Origin: an uncultured Lachnospiraceae bacterium
GTDB lineage: Bacteria > Bacillota_A > Clostridia > Lachnospirales > Lachnospiraceae
Direction of reading: 5' to 3'
DNA length: 17,181 bases
NCBI GenBank assembly: GCA_947302185.1
Contig: CAMYVI010000022.1
Span: forward strand, 1 to 17,181
The notes beneath the pieces are model-generated. The model ran no database searches. It was given only the letters and a program-made list of their open reading frames with translations, and had not been told where the DNA came from. Positions 1 to 7,165 of this stretch are shown here, piece after piece. The position numbers and the translations under genes are program-made. Positions within the stretch are counted from its first letter, which is position 1, and each line of letters opens with the position of its first letter.

Positions 1-1584
1 GTGTCTGATGTATCGGATGCCGGAGACAGTTCTGAAGGTACCGTAAGCAATACGACGGAGAGTACCGGGTCAGGGATCAGTGATGCGGAATCCGGAAAGA
101 CAGATGATTCCTCTGCCGACATATCGAAAGATGACAGCAAGGTTGACAGTAAGTCTGAGCAGAAGGAAAAAGAGGATAAGCCGGTCATCTCTTCCGAAGA
201 CTTGCAGCAGATAGCACTGAAAACGTATTCTTTCGCAGACTATAGTCATGGAAGTAATCCGGCATCTGTCCGGTATCAATGGCTGCGGCTTGATGATAAT
301 GCCAAAGAGCTCTGCCCTAAGCTGGATAAGGCTCTTGAAAAGAAGGAGTCTTCGATAAAGAAAGAGATGATCAGTGCTTTTGACGAACTTGATACCGAAG
401 CGCAGAAGGCGGGAACCAGGAGTACGGTCAAGTATGCTATAGAGCGGAGAGCAGTACCTGTAAGAGCAGACAACCTGGTTCTCAGCATTCTGGATATAAC
501 CCGCGACAGCCGCGGAAAGAAGAGTGAAGTTTCTCCCGAGACGTTGAATCTTGATTCTCAGACAGGAAAGGAAATCAGACTGGATGATATTATCGAGACG
601 GAAAATCTGTCTGATGTTCTGACGGAATCTTATCAGGATATATATCCGGATGACCCTGTTACTGATTTCGAAAAAACAGTTTCCGGATATGAGGATGACG
701 ATTACATCTGGGCAGTTTCCAGAGAAGGGCTGAATTTCTATTTCACAAGTGATTCCGGAGATGAACTCGTAACCGTTCCGCTGCTCAGGAGCGGGAACAG
801 GAAGCTTTTCACGGATCTTTATGAGGATGTGACGGAATCTTTCGCGGTACCGGTCGGTGAGAAGGATATTGTCGTATTTGACAAGTCAGATGACGGCGAG
901 ACAGATACCTTATCTGTTTTCCTTAATGATACGAAAAAAGCCGTCACGGTGAGCTTAAATGATAAGATCGGTGTCGGAAGATTTGCGGCAAATGCAATCA
1001 CTCCTGTTCTTGTACGAACAGCCGAAGAGGGGTATTATATATATGTGTGCTACGAGACGGACAGCGATCGCGAGCATCTGGCAGTTTTTGATATAAGCGG
1101 AGACAGTCCTGTATTTCTCGGGCTGGCAGAAAATGTCGGTTTCCCCGGAGTTTATGATGAGTCAGAGGAGGCATCAGCCGTTTTAATACCTGCTGCTCCG
1201 GAGGAATTCACGTTGTATTCGGATATCGTCCTTCTCGGCACATATTCGGCAGTCCGTCCCTACAGGGTAGGGAGCGACGGTATGCCGGAGGCTCTGGATG
1301 AGTGGTATTATCCGGATGTGAACAGAGAACTGGAGGTGCGGACTGCATTTACAGCGGATATAATCGATCCGGAAAGCGATAAGATCATAGAAGAAGACGC
1401 AGACATTTCCAAAGGAACAAAACTTCTGATCTACAGAACGGATGGAGAGAGTATCGTCGATCTTAAAACGGAAGATGATGAAATCATCCGCATAGATGTC
1501 GATAAGTCATCCGGGGCTCCGTATCAGACAATAGACGGAACCAACATAGAGAAACTCTTTGACGGAATCTTATATGCAGGATAA
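1..1584 (+). CDS. Secreted/surface protein with DUF3298/RsiV-like domain (5' end cut off by window)
   Basis: The open frame already runs at base 1, so the GTG there is probably internal and any signal peptide or membrane anchor lies upstream. Residues 1-60 of the visible 527 are Ser/Asp/Glu/Lys rich and look like a disordered linker after a missing anchor. Residues about 145-265 read like the DUF3298 (RsiV C-terminal) fold: paired beta strands, then LNLDSQTGKEIRLDDII, then WAVSREGLNFYF. In that family the domain is extracytoplasmic; RsiV is an anti-sigma factor that senses lysozyme, but many relatives have no known role. The rest (about 280-527) looks beta-rich and I do not recognise it. It ends in TAA at 1582-1584, overlapping an ATG of the next gene, so the two are probably co-translated. 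The domain call is from motif memory only; extracellular location is inference. Confidence 0.7.
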   Translation: MSDVSDAGDSSEGTVSNTTESTGSGISDAESGKTDDSSADISKDDSKVDSKSEQKEKEDKPVISSEDLQQIALKTYSFADYSHGSNPASVRYQWLRLDDNAKELCPKLDKALEKKESSIKKEMISAFDELDTEAQKAGTRSTVKYAIERRAVPVRADNLVLSILDITRDSRGKKSEVSPETLNLDSQTGKEIRLDDIIETENLSDVLTESYQDIYPDDPVTDFEKTVSGYEDDDYIWAVSREGLNFYFTSDSGDELVTVPLLRSGNRKLFTDLYEDVTESFAVPVGEKDIVVFDKSDDGETDTLSVFLNDTKKAVTVSLNDKIGVGRFAANAITPVLVRTAEEGYYIYVCYETDSDREHLAVFDISGDSPVFLGLAENVGFPGVYDESEEASAVLIPAAPEEFTLYSDIVLLGTYSAVRPYRVGSDGMPEALDEWYYPDVNRELEVRTAFTADIIDPESDKIIEEDADISKGTKLLIYRTDGESIVDLKTEDDEIIRIDVDKSSGAPYQTIDGTNIEKLFDGILYAG

Positions 1585-1589
1585 TGGTA

Positions 1590-2315
1590 ATGGCTATGAG
1601 CAACCAGAACACATATCAAAACGGGAATAACAGTCAGCCGTATCAGGGATTGGACGCCAACGGACGCCCGTATTATACCGGCTATGACGATAAGGGAATT
1701 CCATATTACGCCGGCTATGATAATAAGGGGCAGCCATATTACATGAGCTATGATGAGACCGGGCGTCAGTATTACATGGGATATGACGATAACGGAAATC
1801 AGTTCACAAGGTATGCGGAAAATCCGAGCAGCGGAATAGGCACTCCTGCCTCTTCTCAGGGTCATCAGTATTCCGGAACCGGTATGAATACGAATCCTCA
1901 GCGCAGAAGCACATCTTCCGCCCGCAGAAGGCGTACCTCCGGTTCGCGTTCAGCTAATCGGAATTACGTAGCATATCCCGGAGGGACTTCTTCCGGACCC
2001 CGTAAAAAGAAAAAGAGGACTCCGGAGGAAAAGGCGGCAGCGGAACGCAGAAAACGGCGTGAGGAACGCAGGCTTGAACAGGAAGCCAGACGGGCGGCGT
2101 TGAACCGAAAGATTCTTTTCGCGGGTGGCGGCGTTATTGTCTTTCTTATTTTCCTGATAATAGGATTTTTGCTTGGCCGAAGGCAAGCCGACGCGCGTTA
2201 TTCCAGTCAGATTTCCGCACAGAGTGCGAGCGCTTATACGGCAGAAATGTTCCGGACAGATCAGGAAGTCACTGTTACGGCGGATGAGACGCAGGAAGAG
2301 TCTCGGGAACAATGA
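1590..2315 (+). CDS. Single-pass membrane protein with aromatic YYxGY repeats
   Basis: The protein has four parts. First, a Gln/Asn/Tyr-rich N-terminus (about residues 22-72) made of 11-residue repeats of the form D-x-x-G-x-x-Y-Y-x-x-Y. Second, a Ser/Gly-rich, then strongly basic segment (RRST, RRRRTS, RKKKKR, then a charged helix with ERRKRREERR). Third, one hydrophobic helix (about 176-196, FAGGGVIVFLIFLIIGFLLG). Fourth, about 45 polar residues. The basic residues before the helix predict a cytoplasmic N-terminus and an outside C-terminus. Three ATGs compete (1584, 1590, 1596); I chose 1590 because AGGA at 1578-1581 sits 8 bases upstream, whereas 1584 has almost no spacing. The gene is coupled to the upstream surface-protein gene, suggesting both act at the envelope. 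Function unknown; the repeat resembles low-complexity aromatic 'sticker' sequences, but that is inference. Confidence 0.8.
   Translation: MAMSNQNTYQNGNNSQPYQGLDANGRPYYTGYDDKGIPYYAGYDNKGQPYYMSYDETGRQYYMGYDDNGNQFTRYAENPSSGIGTPASSQGHQYSGTGMNTNPQRRSTSSARRRRTSGSRSANRNYVAYPGGTSSGPRKKKKRTPEEKAAAERRKRREERRLEQEARRAALNRKILFAGGGVIVFLIFLIIGFLLGRRQADARYSSQISAQSASAYTAEMFRTDQEVTVTADETQEESREQ
1653..1805 (+). repeat. 33-bp coding tandem repeat (11-aa YYxGY unit, about 4.6 copies)
   Basis: Successive units encode DANGRPYYTGY, DDKGIPYYAGY, DNKGQPYYMSY, DETGRQYYMGY and the partial DDNGNQF. The protein repeat is clear while the DNA has diverged, so it looks old and selected rather than a fresh slippage product. 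Confidence 0.85.
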
Positions 2316-2354
2316 TTATTCTTCATTTAGATCGCGGATCACGGATGTCATAGG

Positions 2355-2376
2355 GCTGTCCGGACGGTTGGACAGC
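2355..2376. promoter_or_regulatory. Inverted repeat upstream of the XRE regulator
   Basis: GCTGTCC (2355-2361) and GGACAGC (2370-2376) form a perfect 7-bp inverted repeat with an 8-base spacer, in the 152-bp gap before the small regulator gene. No T-run follows, so it is less likely to be a terminator. It could be an operator for the regulator next to it or an mRNA hairpin. No convincing -35/-10 pair was found in this gap. Confidence 0.35.
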
Positions 2377-2467
2377 GTACAGTCAGATCAGAAAGGAAAG
2401 TGTACCGGCTTTTGGGGAAAAGCACAGGTGCATCAGGGGAGTATAAAAGTTTTTAAAGGGGAGAAAA

Positions 2468-2806
2468 ATGATAATCAGTGAGCGCATTTTTGAAATCTTA
2501 AAAGAACGCGGAATGACGCAGCGGGAGTTTTCAATCAGAACGGACATCTCACAGAGCGCGATCAGTGACTGGAAAAGGAAGAAAACAAATCCTTCCGCCG
2601 AGAAAATCATGCTCATCTGCAATGTTTTGGAAGTGTCGCCTTATGAATTGCTTGGGGAAGCAGACACAAGGACAGATAAGAATCCCGAACATATTATGAT
2701 AGATACGGAATCGGATGAACATTATCTGATTGAGAAATTCCATACGCTCTCTAAAGCTAAAAGAAACAGGGTGCTCGGATATATCGATGCACTGAGTGAA
2801 AAGTAG
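2468..2806 (+). CDS. XRE-family helix-turn-helix regulator
   Basis: This 112-aa cytoplasmic protein is a Cro/C1-type DNA-binding regulator. Residues about 5-63 form the five-helix HTH_3 domain: GMTQREFSIRTDISQSAIS is the helix-turn-helix proper, followed by DWKRKKTNPS and the usual closing ICNVLEVSPYELLG. The remaining about 45 residues are charged and helical, possibly for dimerisation, with no recognised ligand domain. The ATG at 2468 follows AAAGGGGAG (2456-2464) at good spacing. It lies 32 bp before the 496-aa gene, so the two are probably one transcript. Targets are unknown; the inverted repeat at 2355-2376 is a candidate autoregulatory site. Confidence 0.92.
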   Translation: MIISERIFEILKERGMTQREFSIRTDISQSAISDWKRKKTNPSAEKIMLICNVLEVSPYELLGEADTRTDKNPEHIMIDTESDEHYLIEKFHTLSKAKRNRVLGYIDALSEK

Positions 2807-2838
2807 GAAAGACAGCTACATAAAAGGAGGCAAAGTCA

Positions 2839-4329
2839 ATGAATAAGATGCAGAAAATACAAAGTATAAACGACAGGCTGCAGGCACTGAGAAAGGATAA
2901 TAGTATTCTTGGCGAACTGTGCCTGAAGATACAGGACTGCATCAGCGATGAGAGACTGTTGCCGTCAGAACTTCGCGATGAGACAATTGCTCATCTGAAG
3001 AATATGAAAGAAGTTTATGACGTATGCGTCGAAGACTATAAAGAATTGACCGGTGCGGAAGAGCTTCCTGCCGCATTTGAAGAGGCAGATCTCAGTATGA
3101 AAGAGCAGTATGAGCTCTGCTGCAAGGAAGAGATCATGAAACCGGCAATCAGATTCAAGCGTCTTAAGACAGATAACCCGATAGAAATCAATGCACTGAA
3201 AGAAGCTCAGGATAAAGTTGATCTCATCGACCTCAACAGTGTGACCGTAGAAGAGTGCCGCGAGATATACCGGCCCTATACGGATTTCATGGAAGCGCTT
3301 GAGGAAAAGAGCGCAATCAGAAGAATCGGCTATGTCAGAAAACTGGAAGATGCATTTGAGCATGTATTAATCGCAGGAGCCGTTATAAATCAGGATCTAT
3401 ACGATTCGGATGATGATGGCGAATTCGAGGAGGAAGACTTCGATGAATATGATCCAAATGTCGATGACTTTTTGAAAGTGCCTTCGTATGTGAGCGATGA
3501 GGACTCCGACGAGAATGATGATTCGGAAATAGACGAGACGATTTCGGAAAAATACGGAGAAGAGGCCGACGCATCTCTGCCGGAAAAGGAAGAAATCGCA
3601 GATATCAAAGAAGACGCGCCTGCTGACTCCGTAGACAATGAGGACGGAGATACTTTTCGTGAAGAAACAACAGAAGAGTCATCTGAAGAAACAACAGGGA
3701 AGTCATCTGAAGGAACAGAACCGGCGGAAGGAGATGCGGTCACCGAAAACTACCTCGATGTCTTTGACAGGGATTATATCGCATACTATCGCATTGCTTC
3801 CGAAAAAGAAAAGCCTCTTGACTTCGAGAAGCTCTCCGGCTGGGCGCAGGAAGGGGAAACATTCGGTGAGGAAGGAGTCAGAAACATTCTGACCGACGTC
3901 GGTTTTCATATTGCAGAAATAACGGAACAGGATCGAATCAGGGGTAAATACGAGTGCTATAATGTTATTTTGGACAGGCAGGACAGTGTGCTCACGGGAA
4001 AGGAATCGCTACCTCTTGCCAATTTTAAGCGCGAGTCATGTGAGGAAGGTTTCCGTGTCGTATGTCTGTACGGCATATTTAACGGAGAAAGTCTGTCAAG
4101 GGCGTTCCGTGAAATCGGCAACAGACATCACACGCTGATACTGTTCCAGGAACCGATAACTCAGGGAGTCCGCAGAAGCCTTGTCCGTCTTGTTCGCAAA
4201 GAGGGTATCAGCAAGGAGTTTGCAATGATGGATAAGGTAGTCTATGCATATCTGGGAAGCAATTATTCGGCGGATGAGATCAATAAAATGTTCCTTGATA
4301 TCGTAATGCCGGGACCGGAAACAGAATAA
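2839..4329 (+). CDS. Unrecognised 496-aa protein, two folded domains joined by an acidic linker
   Basis: I do not recognise a family. Residues 1-182 are helical and Cys/Glu/Lys rich; residues about 188-302 are a highly acidic linker (runs such as DSDDDGEFEEEDFDEYD and repeated EETTEESSEETT); residues about 303-496 look alpha/beta, with strands such as YECYNVILDR, FRVVCLYGIF and HTLILFQEPI and the ending KVVYAYLGSNYSADEINKMFLDIVMPG. There is no signal peptide or membrane helix, so it is probably cytoplasmic. The ATG at 2839 follows AAAGGAGG (2823-2830). It is probably co-transcribed with the XRE gene just upstream. The acidic insert echoes the acidic stretches of the two large proteins later in the window. 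Coding status is secure from the RBS, length and residue composition; function is open. Confidence 0.85.
   Translation: MNKMQKIQSINDRLQALRKDNSILGELCLKIQDCISDERLLPSELRDETIAHLKNMKEVYDVCVEDYKELTGAEELPAAFEEADLSMKEQYELCCKEEIMKPAIRFKRLKTDNPIEINALKEAQDKVDLIDLNSVTVEECREIYRPYTDFMEALEEKSAIRRIGYVRKLEDAFEHVLIAGAVINQDLYDSDDDGEFEEEDFDEYDPNVDDFLKVPSYVSDEDSDENDDSEIDETISEKYGEEADASLPEKEEIADIKEDAPADSVDNEDGDTFREETTEESSEETTGKSSEGTEPAEGDAVTENYLDVFDRDYIAYYRIASEKEKPLDFEKLSGWAQEGETFGEEGVRNILTDVGFHIAEITEQDRIRGKYECYNVILDRQDSVLTGKESLPLANFKRESCEEGFRVVCLYGIFNGESLSRAFREIGNRHHTLILFQEPITQGVRRSLVRLVRKEGISKEFAMMDKVVYAYLGSNYSADEINKMFLDIVMPGPETE
3664..3711 (+). repeat. 24-bp tandem duplication in the acidic linker
   Basis: Two adjacent 24-base units (3664-3687 and 3688-3711) differ at only three positions and encode EETTEESSE-like repeats. 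This is in-frame local expansion of the linker, which suggests its length is free to vary. Confidence 0.75.
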
Positions 4330-4360
4330 TGGATTTGTGTGGTTTGGAGCACGTGTGCAC

Positions 4361-4374
4361 CTGACTGCAGTCAG
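4361..4374. promoter_or_regulatory. Perfect 14-bp palindrome, candidate operator
   Basis: CTGACTGCAGTCAG is identical to its own reverse complement. It lies in the 146-bp gap upstream of the gene for an XRE-HD fusion protein. XRE proteins bind as dimers to palindromes of about this size and often repress their own genes, so this is a reasonable candidate operator. That role is inference; no clear promoter was located around it. Confidence 0.45.
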
Positions 4375-4384
4375 ATGGGATTCT

Positions 4385-4411
4385 ATGGCGTGTTCGAAAC
4401 GGGCACGCCAT
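4385..4411 (+). terminator. Strong hairpin, possible terminator of the 496-aa gene
   Basis: ATGGCGTG (4385-4392) pairs perfectly with CACGCCAT (4404-4411). Two G-T wobbles and two further pairs can extend the stem to 12 bp with an AAA loop. The following bases (TGTTCATAT) are only loosely T-rich, so termination may be weak. An alternative is an mRNA structure or binding site in the leader of the next operon. Confidence 0.45.
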
Positions 4412-4475
4412 TGTTCATATAGAGTAACCTGAATTGCTTTGAGCAGGCAACAATTGGAAAGACCGGAGGAAAAAA

Positions 4476-5306
4476 GTGGGCATAGGTGAGCGTATAGAGG
4501 AACGCAGAACACAGATCAAAATGAGTCAGGAAACTTTTGCAAAGAGAATTAATGTACCTATTGACACAGTCAGAGAATGGGAGAGCGGAAGGGTAATTCC
4601 CGAAACACTCAGGCTGACGGGGATTGCGCATGTGCTGAATACCGGCACCGAGTATCTTCTGGAGGAAGACGATCCGGTCCACAACCGATGGCAGCTCAAC
4701 GACCGTATGTTTTCAGAAGATAATATGTATCGATTCGTTGAGCGTAAAGCCCGTGAGCTCGGTTATGTTCAGACTCAGCAGGCTCTGGTATTCATGAAAA
4801 AATGCCATGAAGGCCAGTATAGAAAAGGGGCTGACAGAGTACCGTATATTAATCACCCCCTGCTTATGGCCTGTCATGCATTTGCTGTCGGAGTGGCCGA
4901 GGATTCTATTGTTGCGACATGCCTGCTGCATGATGTGGTGGAGGACTGCGGAGTAACCGCTGATGAGCTTCCGGTCAGTGACGAAGCCAGGGAAGCGGTC
5001 CTGCTTCTGTCATTTGAAAAGCACGAAGGTCTCACGAAGGAAGAATCCAAAGAGCAGTATTATGAGAAAATAATCAATAACCGTATAGCTTCCGTAGTCA
5101 AATGCCTGGACCGCTGCAATAATATCTCCGGTATGGCTACGGCATTTTCCCGGGAAAAGATGGCCAATTACATTGATGAGACGGAACGGTATATCATACC
5201 GATTCTTGACAATATAAAATATCAATATCCAAAATATAATACAGCGTCATTCCTGCTCAAATATCATATGAGGAGCGTTCTGGAAACATTGAAGCATGTA
5301 CTGTAA
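4476..5306 (+). CDS. XRE helix-turn-helix fused to a RelA/SpoT-type HD hydrolase domain
   Basis: Residues 1-62 are an XRE DNA-binding domain (MSQETFAKRINVPIDTVREWESGRVIP, closing with LNTGTEYLLEE). Residues about 85-250 match the HD domain of (p)ppGpp hydrolases (SpoT, MESH1): PYINHP (His127), LLHDVVED (His152, Asp153, then Glu156-Asp157) and KCLDRCNN (Asp212, Asn216). These are the expected metal ligands and the ED motif, so it should be catalytically competent. No synthetase, TGS or ACT domain is present. The likely reaction is removal of a 3' pyrophosphate from (p)ppGpp or a related nucleotide, but the substrate is inferred. The GTG start at 4476 follows GGAGGA (4465-4470); no in-frame ATG fits. 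It heads an operon of phosphohydrolases. A DNA-binding hydrolase suggests metabolite-linked autoregulation. Confidence 0.88.
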   Translation: MGIGERIEERRTQIKMSQETFAKRINVPIDTVREWESGRVIPETLRLTGIAHVLNTGTEYLLEEDDPVHNRWQLNDRMFSEDNMYRFVERKARELGYVQTQQALVFMKKCHEGQYRKGADRVPYINHPLLMACHAFAVGVAEDSIVATCLLHDVVEDCGVTADELPVSDEAREAVLLLSFEKHEGLTKEESKEQYYEKIINNRIASVVKCLDRCNNISGMATAFSREKMANYIDETERYIIPILDNIKYQYPKYNTASFLLKYHMRSVLETLKHVL

Positions 5307-5323
5307 TGCAAGGAGATAAAACG

Positions 5324-5824
5324 ATGCGCAGGTACCTTGTCTGTTCGGATATACACGGATTTCTGGAAAACTTTATCACGGCTCTTGAGCGGGAAAAGAA
5401 TATCGATGCTGTCATTGCAGCCGGGGATATTGAAATGAAGACTCGTGAGCTGCGCGAAGCGGCAGGAAAGCTGCCCTGCTATATAGTGCGCGGCAACTGC
5501 GATTATTATCTGTCAAGGGAACTTCCGGACGAGCTGATCGTTAGTGAAGGCGATCATCGTATTCTTGTGACGCACGGACATTTATACGGCGTACCGCGTA
5601 TCGGCAGGATAAGAGCGAAAGCAAAGCAGTTAAAATGCGATATGATCATTTTCGGCCATACTCATCAGTATCTCGAGAGAATGATAGACGGTATCATGTT
5701 CCTCAATCCCGGATCGCTGAAAGGCCGCCCGGAGTGGAAGACACAGACATACATGCTGATTGATTTTAATGATGACGGAAGCATAGATATTATAAAGAAA
5801 CGCTTTACATCGAAAGGATTCTGA
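5324..5824 (+). CDS. YfcE/MJ0936-type metallophosphoesterase
   Basis: This 166-aa cytoplasmic enzyme belongs to the calcineurin-like phosphoesterase superfamily, small YfcE type. The whole metal-binding set is visible: SDIHG (Asp9, His11), AAGD (Asp35), RGNCD (Asn58, Asp60), VTHGH (His84, His86) and FGHTH (His112, His114), followed by the typical LNPGS. Family members hydrolyse phosphodiesters with Mn or similar ions; natural substrates are mostly unknown. An ATG at 5306 overlaps the previous stop, but AAGGAG (5310-5315) lies after it and is correctly spaced for the ATG at 5324, giving the standard N-terminus MRRYLVCSDIHG. It is 17 bp from the HD gene and 2 bp from the PHP gene, so it sits inside a tight operon of hydrolases. 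Confidence 0.93.
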   Translation: MRRYLVCSDIHGFLENFITALEREKNIDAVIAAGDIEMKTRELREAAGKLPCYIVRGNCDYYLSRELPDELIVSEGDHRILVTHGHLYGVPRIGRIRAKAKQLKCDMIIFGHTHQYLERMIDGIMFLNPGSLKGRPEWKTQTYMLIDFNDDGSIDIIKKRFTSKGF

Positions 5825-5826
5825 GT

Positions 5827-6651
5827 ATGCCGCTTCTTGCGAATTATCACACACATACTACTTTCTGCGACGGCACCAGCACAGCTGAGGAACAGGTACA
5901 GGAGGCAATACGTCTGGGTTTTCTGCATCTGGGATTTTCGGGACACATGGACCCCGATATTCACATGAATCTGCAGGATTATTATAATGAGCTGGCACGG
6001 CTTCGCGACAAATACGCCGGCAGGCTTGAAATTCTGTGCGGAGTCGAGCTGGATAACATCTATGATCCCCGCTGTGCGGACAAGGCAGATTACCTGATCG
6101 GATCGACACACTATCTTGATGTGGAGACGGAGACGCCCATGTCCGTGGATAACACGGAAGAAATCATGGCGGAATTGTGCCGGAGATTTTACGGCGGAGA
6201 TTATTATGCGCTGTCTAAAGACTACTACGATCTGGAAGCACGGGTCTATGACAGACTGCACTGCACATTTGTAGGCCATTTCGATCTTGTGACCAGATTT
6301 AATGATTCCATGCATTTTCTTGATGAGAATGATCCGCGATATATAAAACCTGCTCTCGAGGCTATGGAGTATCTTGTATCGGAAGGAGTACCTTTTGAAA
6401 TAAACTGCGGGGCAGTCAACCGGGGAAGAAAAAAAGAGTTTTATCCGAACACATTCTTTCTGAAAGCGCTGCGCAGGTTCGGCGGGGAGATTGTGATCAA
6501 TTCGGATGCCCATCATCACTCTCTGCTTAACGGGGCTTTTGACAGGGCTGTAATGAAGGCGATAGAATGCGGTTTCACGCACACCAATATTCTGACAAAA
6601 CAGGGGAGCGGCGTCCTGCACTGGGAACAGCTTCCGCTCGATTTGCTCTGA
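5827..6651 (+). CDS. PHP-family phosphatase, HisJ-like (histidinol-phosphatase type)
   Basis: This 274-aa protein has the PHP metal-centre motifs in order: NYHTHTTFCDG (His8, His10, Asp15), SGHMD (His40), GVELD (Glu74), GSTHYLD (His95), GHFDLVTRF (His151) and NSDAHH (Asp227, His229). Length and motif layout match the HisJ branch, which dephosphorylates histidinol phosphate in histidine synthesis. No other histidine genes are in view, so the real substrate may be another phosphomonoester; I therefore give no gene symbol. The ATG at 5827 lies 2 bp after the previous stop and follows GAAAGGA (5812-5818). Its neighbours are an HD hydrolase and a metallophosphoesterase, giving three unrelated metal-dependent phosphohydrolase folds in a row. 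Confidence 0.9.
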   Translation: MPLLANYHTHTTFCDGTSTAEEQVQEAIRLGFLHLGFSGHMDPDIHMNLQDYYNELARLRDKYAGRLEILCGVELDNIYDPRCADKADYLIGSTHYLDVETETPMSVDNTEEIMAELCRRFYGGDYYALSKDYYDLEARVYDRLHCTFVGHFDLVTRFNDSMHFLDENDPRYIKPALEAMEYLVSEGVPFEINCGAVNRGRKKEFYPNTFFLKALRRFGGEIVINSDAHHHSLLNGAFDRAVMKAIECGFTHTNILTKQGSGVLHWEQLPLDLL

Positions 6652-6662
6652 GAGGGCCGATA

Positions 6663-7109
6663 ATGTTTGATTTTTTTAAGAGAAAGAAAAAAGCGAATAT
6701 AGAAGATGTGACGGATGCTATTGCATTTGCCAACAGGAGCGGCAAGTATTATTATAAAAAGTCGGAGGAGGCGGTTATTCTGAAACCGGATAAGGCCTTT
6801 TCCGTGATGGGAATGAGTGATCCTGAATTAGAGGCTGATATTAAGGCCAATCCGGATGATTATCTCCGGATTCCTGTGCTGACAATTGCCGATGAGATGC
6901 AGCTCATGATGAATTTTGCGAAGATGCAGAAAGACAGAAATCTTCAGACTGAGCTTGTCGGCATCCTTCAGAGACCGGGTGCCATGCGGACATATCAGGC
7001 CAGGATTCGAAACGGCGGACTTCAGGAGACCTGGGACCGTTACCGGCGCGATATATGCAGGAAAGTAGCTGAAAACTGGGTTAAGGAAAACGGACTAAAA
7101 GGCGTCTGA
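6663..7109 (+). CDS. UPF0158-like protein, first of a tandem pair
   Basis: This 148-aa cytoplasmic protein resembles the UPF0158 family of unknown function: IEDVTDAIAFAN near the N-terminus, a central NPDDYLRIP, and a helical C-terminal third with the spacing W-x2-Y-R-x10-AENWVKENG. It begins MFDFFKRKKK, a short aromatic and basic extension its partner lacks. The open frame extends upstream to 6567 inside the previous gene, but the ATG at 6663 is preferred: GAGAGGG (6650-6656) precedes it and the domain begins right after. It is 11 bp from the PHP gene, so it belongs to the same operon. It shares the NPDDYL block and overall layout with the next gene, so they are probably old duplicates. The family call is from pattern memory, with moderate certainty. 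Confidence 0.8.
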   Translation: MFDFFKRKKKANIEDVTDAIAFANRSGKYYYKKSEEAVILKPDKAFSVMGMSDPELEADIKANPDDYLRIPVLTIADEMQLMMNFAKMQKDRNLQTELVGILQRPGAMRTYQARIRNGGLQETWDRYRRDICRKVAENWVKENGLKGV

Positions 7110-7165
7110 ATAAGGATGAAATTGCGGAACGCTCAGACATGGGCGTGCTGCAAGGGGGTTAAGAT

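Noticed and set aside
1..3. GTG at base 1 as a true start
   Set aside because: The window edge cuts the gene. The visible N-terminus is a linker-like Ser/Asp-rich stretch with no signal peptide, so the real start is probably upstream.
5665..6621. Minus-strand open frame of 318 codons
   Set aside because: It lies opposite the PHP phosphatase gene, whose full set of metal-binding motifs is on the + strand. The minus product has no recognisable domain and the frame has no Shine-Dalgarno.
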